Assembly: GCA_022777485.1 (NCBI GenBank)
Contig: JALFGC010000052.1
Span: forward strand, 1-40,329
Origin: Bacteroidales bacterium
GTDB lineage: Bacteria > Bacteroidota > Bacteroidia > Bacteroidales > Paludibacteraceae
Length of the DNA stretch: 40,329 nucleotides
Direction of reading: 5' to 3'
Part shown: positions 28,506 to 36,953 of the stretch, piece after piece
Layout of the letters: every line of letters begins with the position of its first letter
Numbering within the stretch: the stretch's first letter is position 1
Translations under genes and position numbers: made by a program
The notes under the pieces: generated by a model
Told to the model about the DNA's origin: nothing
Seen by the model: the letters and a program-made list of their open reading frames with translations, nothing else
Database searches by the model: none

Positions 28506-29045
28506 TTATTTCTCCCAAGGGGTATCGGGTATATGGTTCAGGAAAGCCAGATAGCGAGACAGCACAAAGAAATAGTCGCTCAGACGATTGACGAAGCGCA
28601 AGAGTTCCGCTTCTGCCTGTGTGTCCTGCAAAACGGACTCTGTTGCTTGCAGACGGACGATGTCGCGCTCAAGGCGTCGGGTGGTAGTGCGGCAAATATG
28701 CGCTAATGCCACTTGTTGATTTCCCGCAGGCAAGATAAAACAGCGTTGGGAAGGCAGTTTGTTCTGCATTTCGTCAATCCAGTGCTCTATCTGCGCTACA
28801 TCATCGGCTTCTATCCACATGCCTGAGGCAAGGCTCAAAGCGGCACCAACATTGAAGAGTTTATGCTGTATCCATAGCAGCCTGCTATCAACAGTCGGCA
28901 CATTCAATGCTCGGAGGGCGCCCACAAAAGCATTCAACTCATCGGCAGTGCCATAGGCTTCTAAGCGGAGTGAAGACTTGGAGACGCGCTCCATATTGGC
29001 AAGCGAAGTGTCGCCTTTATCTCCTGTTTTCGTGTATATTGACAT
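28506..29045 (-). CDS. Cob(I)alamin adenosyltransferase, PduO/ATR type
   Basis: 'MSIYTKTGDKGDTSLANMERVSKSSLRLEAYGTADELNAFVGALRA', 'FILPAGNQQVALAHICRTTTRRLERD', 'FVNRLSDYFFVLSRYLA'. Confidence 0.95.
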   Translation of the reverse strand: MSIYTKTGDKGDTSLANMERVSKSSLRLEAYGTADELNAFVGALRALNVPTVDSRLLWIQHKLFNVGAALSLASGMWIEADDVAQIEHWIDEMQNKLPSQRCFILPAGNQQVALAHICRTTTRRLERDIVRLQATESVLQDTQAEAELLRFVNRLSDYFFVLSRYLAFLNHIPDTPWEK

Positions 29046-29046
29046 A

Positions 29047-29883
29047 TCAGATGAGAGGGTGTTTTTTTAGTTTTATGCGGTAACTCTTCTGTATGTAGTG
29101 GGGGTCAAAGAAAAGGACACCTACATGCAAGAAATCAATGGTGGTTGTTACTTGCGGCAACTGCTGGAGTTCATACCACGCTTGCTCCATCTCTTCGGAG
29201 TAGTGGATATCGTCTATTGCAATAATAGTCTTGGGGTGAATATGCTTTAGCAATTGGTGCACATAGCGCATGGTAGCATCGTAGGTATGATTGGCATCTA
29301 CAAAGGCGAAATCGACTTTGTTGCCCGATAAGGCACCTGAAAGCGTGGAGTCGATGTTTCCGATTTTCAACTCAATGTTGTCTATACCTAATCGTTGCCA
29401 GAGTTGCAGTGCTTGGTGCGCAATCTCCTTACTACCCTCAAAGGTGATGACACGATTACGGGAATGCGGTTTCGCTAAATAGGAGGTGGTAATTCCCAAG
29501 GAAGTGCCTAACTCAAAAATTGTGAGGGGTTTCTGCGCTTGTTGAGAAAGAAAGACTAACCAACGAAAGAACAATTGCGCTACCTCCGGCTTTTCAAGGC
29601 TGGTATTTGCTATGTCGCATACTCTGCGAATATCGACCTCTTTACCTAAATTTCCTGTTCCATAATCTTTTACCTTCAACTCTTGGGTGTTGGATTGAAA
29701 TAAAGCGCGCTGTTGCTCTATCGCCTTCCAACAATAGAAGGCATTATCATCCCACAACAAACTATTCGTCAAATAAAACAAATACGGAGAATGTATTCCT
29801 TCGCCTCTTGTATTCCATGCTCCAAAGAGATGTCGGATATAAGCCCGAAGACGCAACCACAGTATTTGGAAATTTATCTGCAT
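29047..29883 (-). CDS. Class I SAM-dependent methyltransferase
   Basis: 'LTIFELGTSLGITTSYLAKPHSRNRVITFEGSKEIAHQA', 'VDFAFVDANHTYDATMRY'. Confidence 0.82.
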   Translation of the reverse strand: MQINFQILWLRLRAYIRHLFGAWNTRGEGIHSPYLFYLTNSLLWDDNAFYCWKAIEQQRALFQSNTQELKVKDYGTGNLGKEVDIRRVCDIANTSLEKPEVAQLFFRWLVFLSQQAQKPLTIFELGTSLGITTSYLAKPHSRNRVITFEGSKEIAHQALQLWQRLGIDNIELKIGNIDSTLSGALSGNKVDFAFVDANHTYDATMRYVHQLLKHIHPKTIIAIDDIHYSEEMEQAWYELQQLPQVTTTIDFLHVGVLFFDPHYIQKSYRIKLKKHPLI

Positions 29884-29968
29884 AGTTTATCCAATAGACG
29901 GTGCAAAGATAGTATATTTTTTTGATATATGCAAATAAAAGTAATGGCAGCAGAAGTTTTCGCAGAAA

Positions 29969-29999
29969 CAAAGAGCCCGAAGATTTCTCTTCGGGCTCT
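29969..29999 (-). terminator. Terminator-like hairpin after the minus-strand 5S-derived element
   Basis: AGAGCCCGAAGA-TTTC-TCTTCGGGCTCT, T-rich on the minus strand. Confidence 0.8.
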
Positions 30000-30002
30000 G
30001 AA

Positions 30003-30048
30003 AGTGGCGGCTACCTACTCTCCCACAACAAGTGCAGTACCATCGGCG
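30003..30048 (-). pseudogene. Truncated 5S rRNA (3' half), part of a larger GC-rich element
   Basis: Minus strand CGCCGATGGTACTGCACTTGTTGTGGGAGAGTAGGTAGCCGCCACT matches the conserved 5S 3' half; a standard 5' half is not present. Confidence 0.75.
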
Positions 30049-30239
30049 TGGCTGGGTGTGGGGCGGCTCTGCCGCCTCTCTGCCCCCTCCAGCGCGCCCG
30101 CGCGCATACCGCCGCCCGCCCTGCGCCTCTGATGCATTGCGAGAGGGGTACGGCGCCACTCACTCATGGGACATAAAAGATATGGGCTCTCTCAAAAAAG
30201 TCTCTCTCTCTTTTTCGAGCGATCATTGGGCGCACGAGG

Positions 30240-30596
30240 TTATAGTAGAGCTTGTCGCGTCTTGGGAAGTTTAGAGGTTATGAGCTGATAAGATGAGGTG
30301 ATTAGTTCTTGAACAAGGGTGTCGGGAAGTTTGTTCAGATAGAGATCGTTCCAATGCGTTTTGTTCATATGGTAGGCTGGACGAATACCATCATACCGGG
30401 CACGCAGTTCTGCACTCATTTCGGGTAGCAGTTTAACCGCTACGCGTGGTTCGGGTGCATCGAGTTGCATAAGCAAAAACCACTTGCCGAATATTCTCCA
30501 AGAAATCCAATTCTCCGCAAATAGTTCTTCCGTCACTTGGGTATTGATACCCAATGCAAATTCTCTGACTTGTTCTACATTCATACCATTACACAA
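30240..30596 (-). CDS. MmcQ/YjbR family protein
   Basis: 'VREFALGI...VTEELFAENWISWRIFGKWFLLMQLDAPEPRVAVKLLPEMSAELRARYDGIRPAYHMNKTHWNDLYL'. Confidence 0.85.
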   Translation of the reverse strand: MCNGMNVEQVREFALGINTQVTEELFAENWISWRIFGKWFLLMQLDAPEPRVAVKLLPEMSAELRARYDGIRPAYHMNKTHWNDLYLNKLPDTLVQELITSSYQLITSKLPKTRQALL

Positions 30597-30787
30597 ATCC
30601 GTCCGGCTTCCTTAGTAAAGATTGAGGGATAGCGGCAAATTACCACATAGACTTGGGCACTGGTAACAGGCTTTCCGTCCTTGCGGATATGCCAACCGTT
30701 GCGGTTAATTGCATCTGCTATTTGGTCGGTTGTCTTCCCATGACCATCCGACATAATGGCATATGTTATCGCTTCCTCTATTCGCAT
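30581..30787 (-). CDS. Small HARE/winged-HTH-like protein
   Basis: 'MRIEEAITYAIMSDGHGKTTDQIADAINRNGWHIRKDGKPVTSAQVYVVICRYPSIFTKEAGRI'; overlaps the MmcQ-like gene by 16 bp. Confidence 0.65.
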   Translation of the reverse strand: MRIEEAITYAIMSDGHGKTTDQIADAINRNGWHIRKDGKPVTSAQVYVVICRYPSIFTKEAGRICVMV

Positions 30788-31290
30788 TTGTCATTGTTGT
30801 GCGTTTGCGAGTGCAAAGGTAGTAAAAAATCTGACATAGGTAAATTGATTGTGTAGCCGTTTCGATTTTCGGCGACACAACGGGACGTAAACATAAAAAT
30901 CGTTTGCCTTATGCGTACACGCGCGAGGGGGCGCGCGTATATACCTTATTATAATATATAAGAAGGAAATGAAAGTTAGAGAGTTAGGGGTTAGAGAGAT
31001 GTATAAAAAAGGATCAAGTGAAACAATACAAGTGAAGCAAAATATACACAAGCATGTAAGCAAAGCGAACTCCTTATTAAAGAGAGACCAATAAAACAGA
31101 CGTACGATAGTACACCTTATTAGAGAGACCATAGATTTTATGTATTCATGAGGGAGGGGCGGTCGTTGGATTAAGAAAAATGCATCAGAGGCGCGGGGCG
31201 GGCGTCGGTATGCGCGCGGGCGCGAGAGAGAGCGAGGCGGGAGACAGCGGAGCGGAGAGGGGCGAGGGCAGCCGAGAGAGGGCACAGGGT

Positions 31291-31351
31291 CGTTAAGCTC
31301 AGCATCGCCGATGGTACTGCACTTGTTGTGGGAGAGTAGGTAGCCGCCACT
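31291..31351 (+). pseudogene. Truncated 5S rRNA (3' half), inverted relative to the copy at 30003-30048
   Basis: GTTAAGCTCAGCATCGCCGATGGTACTGCACTTGTTGTGGGAGAGTAGGTAGCCGCCACT; last 46 nt identical to the other copy. Confidence 0.78.
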
Positions 31352-31646
31352 TTGAGAACCTCTGAGATTCGTCTTGGGGGTTCTTTCTTTGTATAGCATG
31401 TCCTGCAATGCAAGCGGAAAGCCGACCCCATCCTATAAAGAAATTTTGCGGATCAAAGACAAATCCGTGAGCGAAGCGAACACCTTATTAAAGGGGGAAA
31501 GAAAAAATCGTTAAAACAGAAGTGAGTGAAACGAACTCCTTATTGACATACCTCGAACGAAGTGAGATAAGTTTCCTTGTGAAGAAAGGAAAAAGTGAGT
31601 ATAAATAGATAAAGAAAAATAGTGCCAACTGAGGCACTTGATATTA

Positions 31647-32768
31647 TTAAGAAAGTCTATTTAACGAAGCATTTTCTAATCGTACAGATGTGGCTTTTAG
31701 AGTTTGCAATCCTTCAACTCGGACATCAGCACCTTGATTAAAAGCTTCGGTGACTAATTGTGAATACTGTGCATTATCCAATTCTACTTTTACAGTAATT
31801 TTTTGTCCCTCATCTCCAATCGCTGCCACTGATATCATTAATTTATCCCGACTTTCTACTTCTGCAGCACCTGCAATATTTGTAATTTTCCCGTAATAGG
31901 CCTTAGTAATATTTTGTTCAGCCTTCGGCATGTATTTCTCTGCTATATATGTTACTTTATCAATATAACGAGGCTCTAGTTTAATCGCTGTAATCGGATT
32001 AGGAATTGGATTAGGAACATCCACATTCCAAGAGGCACTTATGTTTACATCCGTATTAGAATTTTCCTCGTACAATCTTGTTAGGGCATTAAGAAAGTTG
32101 ACACTTATATTGCCTGCTGCCACTTTCTCGTCCGCCAAGGAACTATTATCCTTTATTGATTGTTGAATAGTGTCTATATTTTCAAATATTCTGAGGTTAA
32201 TTTTCCTACTTAGCGGTAATTCTTCAGCATTCGGATCAAATAACGTATGTTGATAATATCCCAATGGACATATGATATTTAAGATATAGCTACCTATTTC
32301 GGTTTGACCGAATTTATAGGTTTCCATTTGTTTCACAACAGCTTGTGTCTGAATTTTCTTATGGTATGTTAATGGACTAATTATATCCACACATGTCGCA
32401 GACAATAATTCTTTGATATAGTCTATATTTGCCTGCATAGCATTAAAGGAGATTTCCCCTCTCGAAGTGAGATCATCTGCTATGCGCCATCTTAACAAAT
32501 CACTCGATGGATTGATTAATTTACTATAAACCGCCTGGATTGAGGACTTTTCTACAATGGATAATATCTTCAACGAATCCTTAATAACATCGTAATAATC
32601 GGAGAAATCTTTAGTTAGGGGTATATATACCACATCCTCACTCTCAGGATAGATAAACTGCTTGACCTTACCTCCAGCGAGATCAGACAACTGTCGCCAA
32701 TTTCTTTTCTCAAGATATTGGCATAACATTTGCATGTTAATTCGATCTATTTGTTGCTTATTATCCAT
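31647..32768 (-). CDS. Uncharacterised 373-aa protein, partner of DUF4365 protein (putative defence component)
   Basis: Long AT-rich ORF; start codon overlaps the DUF4365 stop (TAATG). Confidence 0.75.
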   Translation of the reverse strand: MDNKQQIDRINMQMLCQYLEKRNWRQLSDLAGGKVKQFIYPESEDVVYIPLTKDFSDYYDVIKDSLKILSIVEKSSIQAVYSKLINPSSDLLRWRIADDLTSRGEISFNAMQANIDYIKELLSATCVDIISPLTYHKKIQTQAVVKQMETYKFGQTEIGSYILNIICPLGYYQHTLFDPNAEELPLSRKINLRIFENIDTIQQSIKDNSSLADEKVAAGNISVNFLNALTRLYEENSNTDVNISASWNVDVPNPIPNPITAIKLEPRYIDKVTYIAEKYMPKAEQNITKAYYGKITNIAGAAEVESRDKLMISVAAIGDEGQKITVKVELDNAQYSQLVTEAFNQGADVRVEGLQTLKATSVRLENASLNRLS

Positions 32769-33286
32769 TACAACGGTTGTTCGTTGGCAACTTTAATCAT
32801 TATATCTTTCAGTGTCTCTGCTGTTAACAAATCAGCAGCAGAAAAATGTATACTAATAGTTTCTTGGTTGTCTGTAGGAGCCTGTCCCGCTAAACATTTC
32901 CAATACGCACACTTCGTTATTTTAAGGTAATCTGTAGTTTGTTCTATCCATTGATTTACATCTTCATGCATTTGAAGAACAATTAGGATAAGAGGTTTAA
33001 AACGATTCTCATCGATAAGCGATCTATAATTATCAACCTCTAATGCATATGATATTGTTCCGTCATTATTACTATGAATTTTGGCATATGAAGATTTTAA
33101 CTGCACTTGTATAGAAGGAGAATGTTTCTTGCAATTATCAGTAGGGCATCCGCTACAATTAATAGTTATATCGTATCCATCATTATCATGCTCAACACTC
33201 CCTATACTATAGCCATTGACAGCACACAGAGCGCGCACGTAAGCCACACTCATATCCTCCATTCGTAATTGTTGTGTATTGGGCAT
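32768..33286 (-). CDS. DUF4365-like protein with PD-(D/E)xK-like core
   Basis: 'AYVRALCAVNGYSIGSVEHDNDGYDITINCSG...SIQVQLKSSY': D-(x)n-QVQLKSS pattern of DUF4365. Confidence 0.78.
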   Translation of the reverse strand: MPNTQQLRMEDMSVAYVRALCAVNGYSIGSVEHDNDGYDITINCSGCPTDNCKKHSPSIQVQLKSSYAKIHSNNDGTISYALEVDNYRSLIDENRFKPLILIVLQMHEDVNQWIEQTTDYLKITKCAYWKCLAGQAPTDNQETISIHFSAADLLTAETLKDIMIKVANEQPL

Positions 33287-33558
33287 ATTGATATCTATAA
33301 TCTTTCGTTCGCAATACCACCACTTGGAATGATATTGTTTTCATTTACAAATTTGCTGCAAAGATAATGCATTTCTTTCAAATATACAAATAAATTTACA
33401 TTTTGTGGCGATTTGAGAGGGTTATGATGTATAAAAATGAAAAATAATCACATTATAAACAAAAACTACACCTTTTTACTGACAAATTTGATGAAAAGTT
33501 TGCACATATCAGAGTTTTTAAGTATCTTTGCAACCTAATTTGAAAAAAGTTAACAAGA

Positions 33559-34446
33559 ATGCCTAAGAAAGCGACATATCTTCATGAACAGATCGCCCTG
33601 CTGCGCTCACGCGGAATGGTTATTACCGATGAGCAGAAAGCAGAGGAGATTTTATTGGATGTGGGTTACTACCGTTTGGGCTTCTACGCCTACCCTTTTG
33701 AAATCAACCCACAGCAACAACCGCGAGACCACACATATAAACCAGATACAGACTTCAACCAGATTGTTGATCTTTACTACTTTGACCATGATTTGCGTCA
33801 TATACTTATGCGTTATATCAGCCGAATAGAAGTCAACATCCGTACGTTCATCACTTACACGGTTAGTAACTATTATAAGAATGATCCAACATGGTTTGTT
33901 AACTCCAAAGTAGTTAAGGCTGATTTCCGCAACAACTTTGAGCAGAAGATATACAGTACATTGCGTCAGAACCCGTGCATTGCCAACCATCATCATCGCT
34001 ATCATAATGATCGCTATGCTCCGGCATGGAAGACGTTGGAGTTCATGACACTTGGCAGTATTATCACATTATACGAAAGCCTATTGGATCAGAACCTCAA
34101 GCTACAAATCGCGAAACATTATGGTTTGAATACGATTCCTTTGTTTGAAAACTATTTGCAAACGCTAAAAGTTATCCGCAATGCATGCGCTCACGGAAAC
34201 CATATATTTGATTTGCGGTTAATAAAAGCGGTTAAGAAAGGACCTCTTCAGCACTTCGAAGCTGAACATCGTCACGATATCTATGCAGTGCTTTTAGTAC
34301 TCTTGTATTTCTTGCATCATATATCGGAAAATCGTGAGCAAGAACTACGAATTGCACTAGAAAAACACCTAAAACAGCCAAAAAACAAAGAAAATGTAAT
34401 TATTTTGAACGATTTTTTGCAAAAAGTTTTGCTATATCAAAAATAA
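33559..34446 (+). CDS. Abi family protein (AbiD/AbiF-like, Abi_2; HEPN fold)
   Basis: 'YLHEQIALLRSRGMVITDEQKAEEILLDVGYYRLGFYAYPF', 'RHILMRYISRIEVNIRTFITYTVSNYY', HEPN Rx4H motif in 'VIRNACAHGNHIF'. Confidence 0.93.
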   Translation: MPKKATYLHEQIALLRSRGMVITDEQKAEEILLDVGYYRLGFYAYPFEINPQQQPRDHTYKPDTDFNQIVDLYYFDHDLRHILMRYISRIEVNIRTFITYTVSNYYKNDPTWFVNSKVVKADFRNNFEQKIYSTLRQNPCIANHHHRYHNDRYAPAWKTLEFMTLGSIITLYESLLDQNLKLQIAKHYGLNTIPLFENYLQTLKVIRNACAHGNHIFDLRLIKAVKKGPLQHFEAEHRHDIYAVLLVLLYFLHHISENREQELRIALEKHLKQPKNKENVIILNDFLQKVLLYQK

Positions 34447-34458
34447 TTACTACCTTTG
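34429..34458 (+). promoter_or_regulatory. Consensus Bacteroidetes promoter overlapping the 3' end of the abi gene
   Basis: TTG (34429-34431) - N19 - TACCTTTG (34451-34458). Confidence 0.85.
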
Positions 34459-34462
34459 CACC

Positions 34463-34557
34463 GTCAATTGAGACAGTGTCCGTATTGGCAGGTCCAATAT
34501 CTACACTTAAAAAGGTGAAAGACAACGCTCCGCGAGATAGAGCGTTGTCGCTTTTTT
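34463..34557 (+). ncRNA. Predicted Abi-associated structured ncRNA (~95 nt)
   Basis: Own promoter; hairpin AGTGT-CC-GTATTGG-CAGGT-CCAATAT-CT-ACACT (34475-34507); perfect 10-bp terminator GACAACGCTC/GAGCGTTGTC (34521-34549) then T6; not coding. Confidence 0.8.
34519..34557 (+). terminator. Intrinsic terminator of the Abi-associated ncRNA
   Basis: GACAACGCTC-CGCGAGATA-GAGCGTTGTC-GC-TTTTTT. Confidence 0.92.
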
Positions 34558-34670
34558 ATACTTTTAAGTCATCCGAAAAAGGAATTCCTGATTTTGAAAA
34601 AAGCAATTATTGCAGCAGAATCGCCACACCAGATTCCTCCATTATAGCATTTACTTTCGCCTTTATTCCA

Positions 34671-35675
34671 TTAGACTATGCTGTCCCCTTTTTTGAGAAC
34701 ATCTGGTATTAAATTTTCCAACTGGAGCGTTTGCATATATTCAACATATGATATTACTTCTTTATTTTCCCTTTTCTCTTTTTCCGCTACATTTTTTGCT
34801 GCATTTATCATTTTGTTGTCACCACTAACTAATACAATTCTCTCTCCGTCTATACTTTTTCCTGCTGCAAATAATATTAAAGTGTCCCATATCGTATTTA
34901 GTCGAGAACCTTTTTGAGGTATAGCACTTCTTTCTTTTAATCCTATAATCATTGATCTAAATTGTTCTGTGGGAATTTTATTCTGAGACACAATAAGTTC
35001 ATACATTTCAATTGTAGGTTTAAGTAGTATCTGACAATCTCTATATAGTGCTTGTTGAAGAGCCATTATTATTACAGAAGCCATAAAAATATCTAATGCA
35101 TATTCATTTTCAACATACTCTTTCAACAATGCCTTATTTATCTTATTTTGCTCCTTCGATATTGATTTATTTTTCCTTAGCCAAGTGTCGTGGATATACT
35201 GTAAAAGGATTCCAAACTGCTGTTCAGTCTCCTGTATTGTATAATATATATTATTAATGTTATGTTTGAATTCATTATTTAGAGTTGTCATTTGCTCTAT
35301 TGATGATAACTGAGAAAGTTGGAAAAGCATTCGTCCAACATATATTTGATTATTTATAAGACGAGAATAATCAAAATCTACTAATTCTTTTGCAAGTTGT
35401 ACCCAAATTTGTGGTAGTAATCCATAATTTTTTTTGTCTCCACAATGAAAATACATTGCTTGAGACGCACAAAAACGAGATTTATCATCTGCTGACATCG
35501 GCTCCTTTAAGTGCGATAAGAGTTCTTGTGCTACTGTATCACATATCAATGCATGAATAGGCTCTGAATATTTAGTCTCCGCTGAACGAAGAAGATTCAC
35601 ACGTTGCCTTATTGTTTCATTATCTTTATTATCCGCTAAATAAAGATATGCATTTGTGTCAAATATAACAATCAT
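34671..35675 (-). CDS. PIN-domain putative ribonuclease (334 aa)
   Basis: N-terminal 'MIVIFDTNAYLYLAD', mid-region acidic residues, C-terminal 'DTLILFAAGKSIDGERIVLVSGDNKMINAA'. Confidence 0.72.
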   Translation of the reverse strand: MIVIFDTNAYLYLADNKDNETIRQRVNLLRSAETKYSEPIHALICDTVAQELLSHLKEPMSADDKSRFCASQAMYFHCGDKKNYGLLPQIWVQLAKELVDFDYSRLINNQIYVGRMLFQLSQLSSIEQMTTLNNEFKHNINNIYYTIQETEQQFGILLQYIHDTWLRKNKSISKEQNKINKALLKEYVENEYALDIFMASVIIMALQQALYRDCQILLKPTIEMYELIVSQNKIPTEQFRSMIIGLKERSAIPQKGSRLNTIWDTLILFAAGKSIDGERIVLVSGDNKMINAAKNVAEKEKRENKEVISYVEYMQTLQLENLIPDVLKKGDSIV

Positions 35676-35906
35676 AATAAAATTATAAAAAAATATTTTC
35701 TAAATTAATATATTTATAATCTCAGTGCACATTTCATTTAGATTCTTCTATGTTAAGAGTTGATAACATTCCCTTATATATTACGACTTATAATCTTTTC
35801 GGGGGCATAGTTACTATTTTTTGAGACATACATATTCATTTGAAAATTGCTCATAGCGTTGCAGTTTTAACAACCTCGACCGTCAAAGATTTTTAAGCTG
35901 TCATAC

Positions 35907-36953
35907 TTATTTATCTTCTTTAGGAGAGACAGACACATCCGGAGTCTTTTTTTCAGGATTTCTCTCTTGAAGAGATTGAGACAAATCAAATTTAACATTC
36001 CCAAAATCTATATCTTTGAGCGCATCAAAATTTATATATCGTTGCCATAATTCCACATGTTTAGATATATCTGGCAAACGTATCTCTTGTATCGTATCTA
36101 TTTCCTCTTTATTAAATACTTTTCCTGTTTCATTAGCATAATTAATAAAATCTTGTAATGGATACATAAGGATATGCCCATTAGAAATAGCTTGAAATTC
36201 TTTTAGCAAATGAGGATGAAGCCCACATTTTCTTCCATGCAAAATCCATTGCCAATCTCCCTTGTTGAGATCACGTGAAACAAATACTATAGAACTTTCT
36301 GGGTGTGCAGCAGCAAATTTTAAAATTTCTTTCCATATAATCAAATCGCCATACTTATTTCCATTGGTTTTATTACTATCTTCATGTCCAGGAGGTTCTT
36401 TCAATCCAAATCTTCTTGCTCCTTCTTCTTCAATTTGTCTTATTTCATCTTCTGAAAATTGTTCTAAAACTTTATCTCCCAAAAAGTCTGCAAGTTCGTC
36501 TGGCAACTCCCATGTTTCTAATTGTTGCGATATAAAATTTTTCTCCTGGGTTATTTTATTTCGAAATACTCTGAGTGCTTTCGTAATATGCTTCTTAAGC
36601 ATTTTTGCTAAATGTTCATATTTAAACAAATCTTTAGAATTATCCTCTATCAGTTTGATTATATAATCTGCTGTGATTTTTTCAAATAATGTAGAATATA
36701 GGCTATCACATTCTATCATTATATCGTACACATGTTCATGATATTCTTCTGCTACATGATAGGGTATCTTTATTTGATTTTCATATTTCTTAAATAACCT
36801 TATTACTTTATTTGATACGGTTTTTCCCAGTCTATAAATATCAAGTAAAGCATTTGTATCAAAAATAAAATAAGTGTCTGGACTATTAAATATAGCCTTC
36901 TTTTGTTCCTGTTTTAGAGGGTAATATGCTTTAAATTTTGTTTTCATACTCAA
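35907..36953 (-). CDS. PIN-like domain protein (DUF4935/PIN_8 type)
   Basis: 'YFIFDTNALLDIYRLGKTVSNKVIRLFKKYENQIKIPYHVAEEYHEH', 'PPGHEDSNKTNGNKYGDLIIWKEILKFAAAHPESSIVFVSRDLNKGDW'. Confidence 0.85.
   Translation of the reverse strand: MSMKTKFKAYYPLKQEQKKAIFNSPDTYFIFDTNALLDIYRLGKTVSNKVIRLFKKYENQIKIPYHVAEEYHEHVYDIMIECDSLYSTLFEKITADYIIKLIEDNSKDLFKYEHLAKMLKKHITKALRVFRNKITQEKNFISQQLETWELPDELADFLGDKVLEQFSEDEIRQIEEEGARRFGLKEPPGHEDSNKTNGNKYGDLIIWKEILKFAAAHPESSIVFVSRDLNKGDWQWILHGRKCGLHPHLLKEFQAISNGHILMYPLQDFINYANETGKVFNKEEIDTIQEIRLPDISKHVELWQRYINFDALKDIDFGNVKFDLSQSLQERNPEKKTPDVSVSPKEDK

Noticed and set aside
29990-31360. End of a functional rRNA operon
   Set aside because: No 23S or 16S sequence adjacent and the 5S 5' half is missing or replaced in both copies
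30791-31408. 205-aa minus-strand ORF (and 31171-31431, 29922-30176 with similar peptides)
   Set aside because: Translations such as SGGYLLSHNKCSTIG are antisense reads of the 5S-derived elements; similarity between them reflects the DNA repeat, not a protein family
34476-34712. 78-aa plus-strand ORF downstream of the abi gene
   Set aside because: Uses a non-ATG start and runs through the ncRNA hairpin and terminator; better explained as ncRNA
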